Assembly (NCBI RefSeq): GCF_921293095.1
Contig: NC_060246.1
Span: forward strand, 14,960,001-15,024,000
From: Ischnura elegans
Lineage: Eukaryota; Arthropoda; Insecta; Odonata; Coenagrionidae
Length of the DNA: 64,000 nucleotides
Reading direction: 5' to 3'
The notes beneath the pieces were generated by a model. The model saw nothing but the letters and a program-made list of their open reading frames with translations. It made no database searches and had not been told where the DNA came from. The translations under genes and the position numbers were made by a program. Each line of letters begins with the position of its first letter. Position 1 is the stretch's first letter. This document shows, piece after piece, positions 1-12,900 of this stretch.

Positions 1-227
1 AAATATGTCCTGAAGTGAAAAAGCAAACATATAAAGCTAGAAACAAGTACTAAATACGTATACTTTCATTACACTAAATTATTTACTTATTCATAGTACA
101 TATATTTTTCTTAAAAAAAAAAACAGCATTCAGGGCATTGGCATTTTATGAAAGCAGTAGAGTAATTCAATAGTTAACAACATTAAAAAAAGGTCGTAAA
201 CTTTCCTGGCAAATACTATGCATTAAT

Positions 228-356
228 AAAATATTCTCAGGTTTTGCACTGGGTGAGGCTGTTTTAGGCCATATTAAAATTAATTATGGTCTTATGAATG
301 CAATGTAAAAATTGGCCTTAAACAGCCTTATCCAGTGCCAAACCTGAGAAGATTTT
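228..356. repeat. Imperfect inverted repeat (foldback)
   Basis: Bases 228-275 and 311-356 are imperfect reverse complements (core TCTCAGGTTTTGCACTGGGT against ATCCAGTGCCAAACCTGAGA), giving a hairpin of about 45-bp arms around a 35-bp AT-rich loop. This is the form of a foldback MITE or a hairpin-RNA source. No coding sequence is seen around it. Confidence 0.5.
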
Positions 357-1431
357 ATCATCATAAAAAATCTAGGCATACTAAGCCAGAATTGAAATCT
401 TACGCTTTTGTGAATTTACGTTAATTTTTTTACACACACAAAATCATAGGAATTGCTATTACACTCATAGAAGGTGGCAGACATGTTCTGGAGCTCGGAC
501 TTTATCTTCTCTCACCCATTGACTCAGTTTCATCTGCATAAACTTATGTCTGTGCGCTTGGATTGAGTGAATCTTGGAGAGAAATTCTTGCAGTGGAAGA
601 GGTGGTATGAACCCAGCAGAAGAAATTATGCTGTTGTGTTCCTCTGCGCAAGAAAACAAGAGCATGCAAGGCACTGATAAGATATTTTTCAAAGTTCTGA
701 ATAACCTTGCTCTCAGAAGAAAGTTTTATTGGCACATAGAGGGATCTGAAGATGAATCCACTATCACCTTCATCACTTCTATGCCAGGGGATTGTGTCGC
801 GACGTGAGGACAACAGCTACCAAAATGTCGTGACGGGAAGACTTCTACCTACTTAGTACTTCGGGGATAAGGTTGCCGAAGGGAGAGCGAGTCAAATACT
901 CTTTAAGAGTTACTATACTCAGCCATTATTGGTGTTTGCTCTTCAGTCCTTACACTTTCCCGGGGAGGGGGGATTTGAGGCTTGCACGCACGGAGGTGGG
1001 AGTCTGAGGTATCAAACTTACGTGGCGGCGAGTAGGGAGAGGCGATGCTGATGGTCAGGGTCCTGGTCGTACCCGGTTCGAGTTCCATACGAGTCGTCCT
1101 TCGAGATCTACCGCAGCTCCCGCATCAAGGTCCCGAAGAGTCCTCGGAGGAGAATCGCAGAAGTCCCCGAACGACGAACTCATTCTGCCATAGCACACCG
1201 CACTCACTGTACTCCCTAAAAACTCTCCCTGGGACCGAATTTCTGCCCTATATATCTAGTTCCTGGGGGTGCGGGTGGCAGGAAGGGGGTAGGAGTGGGA
1301 GGGGGGTAGTTAATCCTAGTGCATGGTCCGAATTCTCCGAAATGCTCCTTTGACCCACGCACCCCAGGGTGGGAAAAGTAGCGTCACGCCTCCTTTCCTG
1401 CCACGCAGAATATCTTCCGATCACCACAATT

Positions 1432-1655
1432 GGTTGGTGTGATGGCTAGAGTGTTGGCTTCCCAACCAGTGGGCTCGGGTTCAAATCCAAGCAGAGGTAG
1501 AGAATTCTCAGAGATTGCCCGATCCCTACTTGAATGCTGTGTGGAGGACATTTCAAGCACAACACTCCGTCCGTTGGATAGGATGTAAAACCATGGTCCC
1601 CTGGGCACCTTTCCTTAAGAGCAGGCTTATGCCAACACCGGGTTTCTCTCCACCC
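1432..1655 (+). repeat. tRNA-derived SINE, copy 1
   Basis: The head has RNA polymerase III promoter boxes: a box A-like TGGCTAGAGTGTTGG, then box B GGTTCAAATCC about 40 bp later. The body (GGAGGACATTTCAAGC, then AACACTCCGTCCGTTGG, GGATGTAAAACCATGGTCCC) recurs at 53190-53390 with the same order, so this is a dispersed SINE family and not a tRNA gene. Confidence 0.6.
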
Positions 1656-1882
1656 TTCCTTCCACACCCTTCCCTAATGGCGCAAATGACCTCAGCTCTC
1701 CAATGCCTACTCCAAATACCTACCATACTTCTAAGCTGTTTTTCTGATCATCTTCATATAATTGCAATGAATGTATATGTGACCAAGTATTGATGTAGGT
1801 GTCCAAGTTAAGTGTAATATTTCAAATCCTGCCGCGTGAATGGCGGTGCAAAAAAAAAAGAATTGCCATGAGAAAAAGTTTC

Positions 1883-1952
1883 CCTGGACTGGGAATCGAA
1901 CCACGAACCTTTCGCTTTCCGGTCCACTGAGCATGCCACTATGCTATCCAGG
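1883..1952 (-). repeat. tRNA-like sequence (SINE head or tRNA pseudogene)
   Basis: On the minus strand the ends CCTGGAT and GTCCAGG form a 7-bp acceptor stem. Box A (TAGCATAGTGG) and box B (GGTTCGATTCC) are both near perfect. The anticodon and T stems pair poorly, so a working tRNA is unlikely; a SINE head or pseudogene fits better. Confidence 0.5.
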
Positions 1953-2117
1953 TTCCTTAGTTCCTTTGGCAATTGTACCGAGGCTTATGGTACTAGATGT
2001 TAGGCCCTCGTGGTCCTTCAAGGATGGCAATGCAAGATAGAAAGGACTTCCAAGAAGCCACGACCGGTTAAGATCCTCAAACCTGCGCTAAAGCTGTGCA
2101 AAGCGATATGTGTAATA

Positions 2118-2805
2118 CAGTAAAACCTCTTTACATCGTAATTGAGGGGACCAAAATTTGGGCAATTTGATGAGTGGAGGTTCCCTGTAGAGAGGTTTCA
2201 GTGATAGGCACCATTTTTTCATATCCTTCGGAAATGAAAGGCTCCTCTCTTTTAAACCATTATGTTTACGTGTTTAAACAAACATGCATGCATTAGTGAA
2301 CATATATTTATTATTTAATGATAACAAAAAGCGAGCCCTATCGCGTGGTTTTTGCCATGATTCGAGAGAAAACGATGTGATCTCTCTTAATTCAACAGTC
2401 ACTTAAAATGATTAGGATAGACCTTTTTTCTTATGTTAGGCATGCTCTCATATGGAACAAAATGGCCACAACTAATGATTAAAGTGAAAATTACAACATA
2501 ATAATAATGGTGTATAAGAAAAAAAATACAGGTGAAACATTTATCGCTGAAAATGTCATTACATACATGTAATCGCGGCTGCATTAATGGTCTCTATGTA
2601 GTTATCTTGGTACGATTTGCAGAGGTAGTAAGGTTGTCTCGGGGGTATCTCCTTGGTATGATAAGTGGAGGTTTTACGAGATTAAGAGGTTCACTACATA
2701 GAGGTTTACCTATAAATTTATATGTAAATCTGATAGGACTGTAGGGCTGATATGAAGTATCGAGGTTTACGATGTAAAGAGGTTCATTACATAGAGGTTT
2801 TACTG
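2118..2805. mobile_element. TA-flanked MITE, CAGTAAAACCTC family, copy 1
   Basis: The ends are CAGTAAAACCTCTTTACAT and its near reverse complement (ATAGAGGTTTTACTG), flanked by TA on both sides (2116-2117 and 2806-2807). TA flanks and these ends fit a Tc1/mariner-pogo-type non-autonomous element. The interior has no long ORF. A second, clearly similar copy of 692 bp lies in GCP6 intron 10. Confidence 0.7.
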
Positions 2806-3331
2806 TATTTCAAATGCTGCTGTGTGAACAGTGGTGGTGTAATATTTCAACATGTGGTATGTTTAATATTTCAATGCCATTTCTCCATTTCTGCCTTAAC
2901 TCCATTTTAGCATAATCTACAAGGCCACTTATGTTTGCCAATTAATTAGAGTATCCACAGTGGGGCGAATGATAAAAGAGAGTATTTGAAACTGTAATCA
3001 CACTTTCTGCCCTCTTATGAGATCAGAATAAAACACATTAATTTTCTTTTCAGCAGTATTTCCATGAAAAGTAAGCAGATGCAAGCAGAAGATGATAATA
3101 GATGACATCACACAGCGAGGAGTCAATGACTGTACATTTTTTGCTCAATAATATTCAAGCAAAAACAGTGCATATTCAAAGTTAACTATAAAATAAACCA
3201 AGCAGTGATTAGAGCCGAAAACTGAGGTTTATATTCCTGATGGCATTATCAACTAAATCCTTAACTTTTTGATACTATTCTTCATAACTTCATACCCTGT
3301 TAAAAATAATGCATGAATTCATTTAGAAGAA

Positions 3332-3337
3332 TTTATT
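3332..3337 (-). promoter_or_regulatory. Possible polyadenylation signal for GCP6
   Basis: AATAAA on the minus strand, about 440 nt after the GCP6 stop codon. It is the first canonical hexamer I noticed downstream. In AT-rich DNA such hexamers are common, so this is only a candidate. Confidence 0.3.
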
Positions 3338-3775
3338 TCATACATTTAATAACTTTTAGTGATTTACAAGAGGTAAAGCTACATTAATATCACAGCTTAA
3401 GGACACCATAATTAAAAGGATGTATTTTTACTATAAATAGGCAACGAAAAAATACTGATATCATTTTATCCAATGATTATCGGGAAGATATGAATTTTTA
3501 AGCATAAAAAAATATTTACAGCATTACTTTTTACACTTTGATTTGAAAACCTGCATCACCTGGCAAGAAGAGAAATATCTTTTGAGTTAGAGAGGCTGGT
3601 GGATGACTTCTTATAATCCCTACATACATACCTATATACATGCGAAACTTAAAATCTCGCGCTCTAAACTTGGATGCCATATGATTATCCACAAAAGATC
3701 AGACATAGGTAATTCCAATACAGTTACATTGTGAAACAATATAGCTTACTTCCACATAATTTATCACTCAGCAGT

Positions 3776-3943
3776 TCACCCTGGAGGACCAGAAACCTCA
3801 CTGTCTTTTCCACTCCCTTCACATCCACTCTCTAGTTTATAATAGTTGTTGGCATTAACCATCAGAAGAAGAGTACTCAAGTGAGCTTGATAACCATGAT
3901 TGGCCAAACGCCATGCATATTTGAGAAGAAAGTCAGTCATATC
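3776..3943 (-). CDS. TUBGCP6: GCP6 exon 17 (last exon, stop codon)
   Basis: Residues 1295-1349 and TGA at 3778-3776. DMTDFLLKYAWRLANHGYQA, HLSTLLLMVNANNYY matches the final GCP6 helices (L-V-x-x-G-Y-Q-x-H-L-x-x-x-L-L-x-x-x-N-x-N-x-Y-Y). About 20 extra hydrophilic residues (rich in Gly, Ser and Glu) follow, which the vertebrate proteins lack. The acceptor is TTTTTTTCAG. Exon 16 lies 3.1 kb away. Confidence 0.92.
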   Translation of the reverse strand, partial: DMTDFLLKYAWRLANHGYQAHLSTLLLMVNANNYYKLESGCEGSGKDSEVSGPPG

Positions 3944-6900
3944 CTGAAAAAAATAGAAACTAGGATAAATATACTAGAACTTGAGAGATGAAATCCCTGA
4001 AAATAACTTAGCCCACTTATAATCATGCATGATTAAAGATTATACAGATCAGTCATCAAATGCCATCCATTAGGCTTCTTGGGCCACAATGCAGAAAAAA
4101 ATCCTTTACCTTTGGCACTTTGGGACCCAAGCAAAGTCAAAGGTTTGGCATTCATGCACATTCTGAGTGAATTTTAATTCATACCAATCAATGCGAATCT
4201 CTACTTACATAGAAGATTATTTATATCCACATTTACCTTCTCACACCCAGTATACTAGAGAAAATGCCATTGTTCTAGGCATATACTACAGAATTTACAT
4301 AAACTTATCAGAAAACGCTTCAAACATTTAGGGCTAGAAAAATATTGCGTCCAAAATTTGTATTGATGCTTGAGTTGTATGACTTCAGGGTGTCATTGAA
4401 ATCAGTTTGCAATAATCAAATAATACCACAGCTAAACAACACATTTAGTCCTCTGAACCTCATGATAATTGTTTATATGTTCATATTTAATCCTAGGATT
4501 ACTTCCTGCACATGTTCTTGCAGGTGAAAAACCGACACAAGAAGAATTCTAAATACCTCATGTTTAGCAAATCTTGGGTTCCTTTATGTAGTTTTCCTTC
4601 ATGTATACATTTAATAACCATGATTTCTCTCCATTTATCTAATTCTCTATGGCTGGTTGCCTTAACTATATCTTGCTAGGCTACGTAGGTAAGCTTGCAC
4701 TCAATGGCAACCATTAACTTTCTTCTGCCTTCATTTAAGTGGCTATGGGCTCCACATTTGTTCTCGTTTCCTCCTTTCCATCTCCTTGTACATAGGTATA
4801 TGACTTTATTGTCCTTAGACACTAGATTGTGGTCAATATTGAAATCTGGGCTGAGGTTCTTAATGCTTCTCTTACCTTCTATTCTTCTTACATTCTTAAA
4901 CCTTGAGGCGCAACATTTTTGATTGGTAGTTACTACAATTACGCCCAGTCAAGGACAAGAACTCTTTCTAACTGTCGATGCCACGAGTGAGGGAAAACTT
5001 CACAAAAAAAAAAACCAAAAGTCAAACAAAAAGCAATGAGCAACAAGCCAATACATATATTTCAAAGATCAATAACAACAAGTAAAAACCAGAGACATAA
5101 TGTGAAGACCCATGCACTTCACAAGAAAAGTGTTCTCGACAGCCGCCGATGTTCCAACCCAAACAATGGCAGGAACCCAATAGAGAGTATGAATTGGAAT
5201 ATTGAATGAATTGAAAATAAAGAGTGGGAATTCTGTTGGAAAGGGGCAAGTTGGCACACAATAAATTATGAATGGAGATGGTTTATACATAAGTGGTACA
5301 TATGTAGCTGCTTCCGTTGACGGGTCAAAGTAGCAGGATGAGGTGGGAGGGAGCATTTACCGGCGATTATCTCTGATACCTCACATTAGCAGATTTCAAA
5401 AAATTCTCCTTACCACTGTCACAGTGAAATGGGAAACTATAGCAAACCAGCACTATGCCAATTTGGAGAGGAGGCCAATAGAGCAGGCAGAGTAATAGTT
5501 CCATGATTTGCTCTTCTTCTAATTTTGGTCCACTCATAAATAAGACTGAATGTGGGGATTTTTTGGTGGTCTACAGTGAGAAAGAAGTTGACAGGGCGGT
5601 TGAGCAAGTTTAGAGTAGTGGGACAGGCCGTAGACCAAATTGGTGAGCAGCATTCCTTTTTAGTTTAGTTCTGGCATTTGTACTCTCTGGCTTTGAGGCT
5701 CTTTTCCCGTCCTTTCCTAAAGTTCCCTTAGTTCAATCTAAGTCTGAAGGCTAAGATTCTGCGGAGGCAAAGTGATCGGGATGTAAGTCATTTGGTGGAG
5801 AGCTGAGTGCATTTGGAATGTGAGAGCTACAAGGACGCTAATTCTACAGTCCCATGGGTAGGCAAAATACATTTCAAAGGTACATATTTTAAATCCAAAA
5901 TGAAAATATGTACATACTCTGAAAAACTGTATTTCGGTTTGAATGTGCAAACATAAAGGGTAGGGGGGACGATTTCTTCTCCTGGGCCATCTTGTACCCG
6001 GACGATTTTAATTCTTGGAATGTCCTTAGGATTCATCTGGAATTTGAAAGTTTGATTGTTGGATTGGAACACTCAACTTATAATGTTGCAATGTGTTTGG
6101 TCTTATTCTTTTTTAAATTATGCGCACATTATAATATTTCAATCCAATAAAGGTGTAATATCAATTGCCAAAAGTCATTTTTAGACACCTTTTGGTCTGA
6201 CAACTCATGATGCAGTTGACCTCCAGCAATGGAGAACTTCAAAGCAAGTAGGCAGAAAAAGGTCAGTGGGGAGAAAGAGGGAAGGGTGAAACACGATTCT
6301 ATTATTCTCTTGTAACTTGATATTTTCTTTTGAAGCTTTATATTTATGGTCTTCATAATACGAACCCTGCGGGGCCTTTTGTTTGATCTCTGAGAGGAGG
6401 AAAGTGTCGGAAGAGGGGCCGAGGGCTGATGGATGGAGGGGGTAGCGGATTTTGGGAATTGTGCTACGTAGTTACTATCCCACGGCACTGAGGTTATCCT
6501 TGTGGGGGAATCGGGGATTTTCTCACCCAATCATTTCGGTCCACGTCGAACTCTTTTCACCGCTCTAATCTGCGAATTTGATGTAGTACGTCAACTTGAC
6601 TAAAACTGCGCTGCATGCACTAAACGACTTGAGTTCTCTACATTTTTCCGAGTCAACTACCAATGACGAGCGTGCGACAGTGTATGATGCGAGATTCAAA
6701 GTATTCGAGGTATTCGAGATGGTACCTTTAGCATAATTATTCGAGAACTCGAATATTGAATACTTTCGAGTATTCGAGGTATTCGAGTATTCGCGGATAC
6801 TATTCGCACATCTCTAAATAATACCATAACAAACATTAGTCAATCACAAAACAATAACCTTCAAGTAAGTGCCTTAAATGAAGACTTTGTTATGGATAAG

Positions 6901-9900
6901 TATAGGCGACTATTACTTGCCAATGTAAATTTAAAAAATATGGACCTGATCTTCTATTTATGGCATTGGAATGGGATATTTTTGAAATAGTCATAAAAAT
7001 TACATTACTAACCTGGAAAGCAGAATGAATCCGAGTAAGAACACTGTAATTAGGATGGACCACAGTGAAATTTTCTGAATTCACAGGGTCACGATGTATG
7101 ATCCACGACCTTGAGCATGAAGACCAATGGAATTTCATTATGAGTTTTAAAATATCATTTAGTATGGTGGAAATAGTTTCGGCACGCTTATTTAGCAGAC
7201 ATCTGAAAAAAATTAAATTTAACATATATAAAAACCAAGGAAAATATGGAGATATAGGAACAAGAAATCAATCTAGCAACAATGACTTGTCTAAAATTAT
7301 ATAGAGTAATTTGACTAAAATTATTTAAGAGATGCAATGCTGAATATAAGAAGGACCTCATAAAAAAGAGATTATCCACACTTCAATTTGTCATCGATAT
7401 CCAATAATGATGACCACAGAAAACCTACAAATTTAGGTATGGTGTTACCCTAGAGTATTAACTACCTAATTTATTTTTTGGGATTTCATCTTGGTGAATC
7501 AGTTTTGAGGTCCACACTGTTCCTTTTTACTAGGGTGAAATACATATTTCAGTTCAGTCAGTGGTTTGAGGAGGATTAGGAAGGAAATATGTAGTAGCAA
7601 TTATATAACCTGCATTGGAGATTGTTAAGAGGTTACTGTACCCATTAATTTCCTTTATGCCATCAAAACGTGGTTAATCATCATAAGATACTAAAATTAA
7701 CAAAAATAATTGCAACATGGCCGTCAGTAAATTAATCTGCATGGATAAGGGAGGGGGAGGGAAGGTAGGCAAAATGATGAACTACTAAGAGAGTCAGTCC
7801 AGCAGTTTAAAGGTCAAGGAGAGCCACGAGTTTCACAGGTCTCGACATTCTATGTAATTTTCAAGTCCTAGAAAACTACACAGAGTGTCGAAACCACTTT
7901 TTAATGATATATTCTCAGATCAAAACTAAAATTAAAAAATATCAGATTTAAAAAAAATTAATTGAAACAGCTCTATGGTTGCTGATGATTATTCTCAGCT
8001 TAACCTCAACCAGATATACAATAAAGTGAAACTTACTCAAAAAGTATTCGCTTCACATATGATACATGTTCACTGTAAAATTCATCGAGACATGTAGCAT
8101 GATTTATCGCCTCCTCCAATTTCTTGCCACTAGCTTGCAGAACTTCAGCAGTGATATACGACTGAACAGATCGGATTAGGTTCAACATTTGATGCCTGTA
8201 GATGTGTAACGCCCGGTACTGAGGTGACTTGAGAAATGCCTCAGGTGGTGAACTCCAACCACCAGGCAATGCCTGGGGAGAAAAGCCAGATGTATTAAAT
8301 ATATTTCATTCTCCTTGCTCAAAAAATATGTAACATTCTATTGAAAAATTGTGATTACATTCACAGCACCATTCATTTCTGATATAATTTAATAAGATAT
8401 ACAAGCATGAACTTCAAAAAACCTCAATTGAGTGCATTTTGTACTAATAAAAATTATAAAAAGTGTACTCAGAGTCAATACCTATTATTAAATACTCTTC
8501 CCATTTCTAACAATTAATTTTAGCTAATTAACTTTACCATAATAAAAAAAATAAAAATACTTGGATTAATTCTACTCAATTACGTTTTGTTTAAAATAAA
8601 CGGTTAGAACCAGATGCATACCTGCTTATCTCCTTTCAAAGGATCCATTATCCTCATGTTCATGAATACATCCTCCAGAGCCCAAGAGGCATACTTTAGT
8701 CTGAGCAGGAGGTCTAAAACCCGGGAATATTTGGAGAGGGCCTCATCAGTTAACACCACATTCACTGGCCAGGGTGCATCATAGACCATTTGAATGGAGC
8801 TAAGCTGCTCAAATGCAGATGCTTGTGCCGGTAAGGCTCTGCAGATATGAAAAAGAGTGCGTGAAACTACATCACATGACAATTTCATTTCACCTTTAAA
8901 TGGTAAGGAACATAAACAAATATGAGGGAGTGGAAATTTAAGAAAATATTTATGAATGGAAGTCTTCAATCATGTCTTACCTGAGTGTTATTGTGAGAAG
9001 GCTGGCATTAGGGTCTGAGATAGCATGAGTTGAAGATGCTAATGCATGTGAAAGTATGCTGTTTAATGTCACAGCATTCAGACATTCCACACTGGGTTTT
9101 TTTCCTGAAATAGGTCAGTAAATGGGTTAAAAATGTCCTGAAATTGAAAATGACATAAAATAGAGGAAAAGAAAATTATGAATAGATTGACTGTAATAGA
9201 GAGGGTTATCATAAAAGAATGGTGTGGTTTTGAACATGGTTTAAATGAAAACAGAATTACTTAGTTTGTTTTTTAAAAATTTTTTTCTCGTCTCAAACAG
9301 TCTTTTTTACATCATTAAAAAAACTTCACTACTTGCACCTTTAGTCACTCAACAAGAGAGAAATCAAGAGAGATATGCTTCAATGTCACATTTAAAACAA
9401 TGTTATGACTCTTCCACAATTTTCTCTGAATCCTTAAGCTAATTGGTCGAACCATTTCTATTAGCCTATAAACCTGCCATAATAATCAGGAGTGAGAAAG
9501 TATTACAGGAAAGCTTTTAATGAAATGAATACAAGAATGAGTAAGCAAGTGTCCCTTCATTTCCAGAATCTGCTGGGTTAGCCGTAAGAACCTCAAACCC
9601 ACTTGTACACACTCGGAATTTGTCTTTAATAACAATGTATGCGATACAGCAGACTCCTGACAATCAGGCTGCGGTTCATCCAGGTTGCGGATTATGCATG
9701 CATGATTTTCACTCTCGCTAAATTTTTTCCGTGATCTTAATAAAAAAAATAAAATAGGATGCAAAATTGTGGGAATTACTGCACTAATGCTAGGATACAC
9801 TGGGCTTATTATTTCCGTTAGAATCCCCTTCGTATAACCGAAGCGATCGCATGCTAGCTGCATACACGGGAGCACCATGTTCCTGTTTTCCAAGCCTCGC

Positions 9901-12900
9901 AGTGTGCGACCGCACTCCATGATCACAAATACACACACGTCCCTCAGCAGTTGCAACCAGGGCAACTTGTGCGAGATACGACTGGGTGGTGTGGTGCCTG
10001 ACAGTGTAGTTTCAGACGTCGAGCAGTGGTTTTGAAGCATTCGTGCAAACCACTTTTCTGTATCCGTGATCACACAGCCACCAACGTGTGGTTTTTGAAA
10101 CCAGGCCTTACATGGAGCGTTAATGATACGAGTACAACCATGTTATCGCCGCTAAAAAGATCGCAAACTGGTGAAGAAAGCTCTCAATGAGTCCGGGAAG
10201 CACTCTAAAATAACAGCATAACTGCATAAATAATAACATACTGTTTGTTTTAGGTAAATTTTGAATATTACAAGACATTTAAGTGAAAGTTTACGTTATC
10301 CATGTTTTCCGATTATTCTATGCCGTCTCTCCCCATCATTAGCCCAGATAATCCGGAGTGTACTGTAGTTGAGTATTGTCATAACCATCTCCAGGCTTAC
10401 AATATTTTCACCCGAGTGTTTATCTACTTTCCTGTCATAGGGTAGCTACATCAAAGCCACTAATAACATGCGAACAGATTACAGCTTAGTATGGAAGTGC
10501 TTTTACCAATTGTCTGATCAACTATTTCCTAAAATGAGGGGTTGATATAAATAAAGTGACATTATATTCTGACGATGGTCACTTCCCTACAACCTTCAAT
10601 AAAAAAATTGTACAAAGAGAATAATCCTGAATGAAAATGAAGGGTTAAGAGCCTCTAGTTCAAGAGACTCTAGATCTGTATAAGTGTGGGAAAAAAATTA
10701 TACATCCATAGGATAAAAAAAGTTTGGATGGAGCAGTAATGATGGAAACATTGAAAATCTCTACAAAAATCATCTCAAAGATGTACTTCAATGCATAGTA
10801 TAGTGAAAGTTACGCAAGGATGTAACAAGTTAATATGGAAATGAGGCAGAGTGATTACCTGGCTTGGGTCGCATTGCTGAGAAGAGATCTTCGGACAGCC
10901 TCCGACCAAATTCACCATCAAGCAGGAAAAAATATGACCGGAGGGAATGGAGATGACTGGCAAGACCTTTATCCACCAACAACCACCTCAGCAAAGCTTT
11001 ATCAACCTTCCTCGAATGGTCGATAAGAGATACCAATACAGGTCTGAAAGGCCAGTCAAGTTGCTCTGCTTCACCGGCTAACACCAAAAAGATGAACGGA
11101 TTAATTTGATTTGAAATGCTTCCCTAGATAGCTATTACATTAACGTTTAATATATTAAAGTACACAACTTTAACACAGTATAAAAGAAGAAATAAGATGT
11201 AATCATAAATATTATTGTTCACGAGAAAACCTTGCCTAATATGCCCAAAGGGACAAATGGAAAAAGTTTCACTCAGTGCCTTGAGTGCCTGTAGGGGCAG
11301 GCAAATTTAGAGGGCATTACAAGGCATGGTTGACCACAGGGAATTTAAATCTGATGGCTTAAGTTTAAATGCCAATTGAGATGTGATTAAATTATGAAAT
11401 ATTCACAAAACTGATTAAATGGTAAAAGAAATCAAAAAACAAAATCACTCTACCTTGAATTGATTCCTCTTCAGCAGTAGCAACTGCCTTTTCTGGATAA
11501 GAGAAAAGTCCTTCTACCTTTTTCAAAGGTGTTCTTCTAGGACTGACCAATTCTGAAGCAAGAGGGAATGACATGAGATTCAAGAACAATTCACCATTGG
11601 AATCGCTCCCGGCTGTGTCGGATGTTTTATCATTTGTTTCTACGCAATCCCCAACATCATCACTGCCTCCACAAACCAAAGCTTCCTCACCCTGAACAGG
11701 ATCTTGACCTGCATCAGACTTAACAGCTGCATTGATTTGAGCTGAATCAGCACGAGGTACTACATTCTCAAGACTAGAGATTTCAGGGCTATCGATAGAC
11801 ACAGTGATGCTAGGTAAATTGTTTGGTTTTTCCGAACTTCCATTCGAATTCCCTCCACTTTGATCAAAATCCTCCATCTCCTCACCATTAATTTCCTCTT
11901 CACTTCTTCTACTAATTGCACTAGATGTATCTGCTCTGGAGAGGGTATTTGGTGGTGAGGAGCCGGGAATATGACTGGCTCCTTTGACACTATTCTCAGA
12001 ATCAACAGGAGCAGGGGAGAATTTTTCAACATCAGCCACTCTTTCAGTCTGAAATTCACTCTGTACGGTTGCACTCGGAGTATCCTCAGTATTGAGTTGG
12101 GTGAGTGGTGTTTCCGGGGCAATAAGCTCAACTACGTCTTGGGAAAGAGTTGGTTGCAACTCAGTCTGAGTTTGGTAAGACTCTGACGGTGATTTTTTAT
12201 TGGTCCTCAGCTGCAATCTGCGCTTCCTCCATTCAGCTCTCTTCTGCCTTTTTTCCGCAGCCTCAGAATATAATAAATACTCTTCAATAATTGTTTCCCT
12301 GCAATTAAAAGTTTACATTGAAAAGAGAAAATTACATAATACAATAAAAACCTCTTTACATTGTAATGAAGGGGACCAACATTTGGGCAATTTGATGTGT
12401 GGAGGTTCACTATAGAGAGGTTTTAGTGATAGGCACCATTTTTTCATATCCTCCGGAAATGAAAGGCACTACTGTCTTTTAAACCATTATATTTAAGCGT
12501 TTACATAAACATGCATGCATTAGTGAAGATATATTTATTATTTAATAATTACAGAAAGCGAGTGCTATCGCATAATTTTTACCATGATTCAAGAGAAAAG
12601 GATGTGATATCTCTGAACTCAACAGTCACTTAAAATGATTAGGATAGTTGGATACCTTTTTTCTCATTTACTGTTAGGTATGCTTTCATATGGATCAAAA
12701 TGGCCATAATTAATGGTTAACACGAAAATTACAGCATAATAAGGTACATAAGAAAAAAAAAGAGTGAAACATTTATTGCTGAAAATTTCATTCCATGTAC
12801 GTAATTGCAGCTGCATTAATGATCTCAAGTGGTTTAGGTACAATTTGCGGAGGTAGTTAGTCCGTCTCGGGGGTATCTCCTGGGTATGATAAGTGGAACT

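Larger units (their letters stand above)
1..3331. other. Region beyond the GCP6 3' end: no gene seen
   Basis: Apart from the foldback (228-356), two tRNA-derived repeats (1432-1655 and 1883-1952) and a MITE (2118-2805), I see nothing recognisable. Bases 800-1400 are richer in G+C than the surroundings, but short open frames there overlap each other on both strands and resemble no known family. Confidence 0.5.

Noticed and set aside
9486-10073. A 195-codon open frame on the minus strand in GCP6 intron 12
   Set aside because: Most of it lies in the pogo-like repeat, and the second copy of that repeat does not keep the frame open.
11760-12131. A 123-codon frame overlapping GCP6 exon 11
   Set aside because: Out-of-frame shadow of the exon; the phase-matched frame continues into both neighbouring exons.
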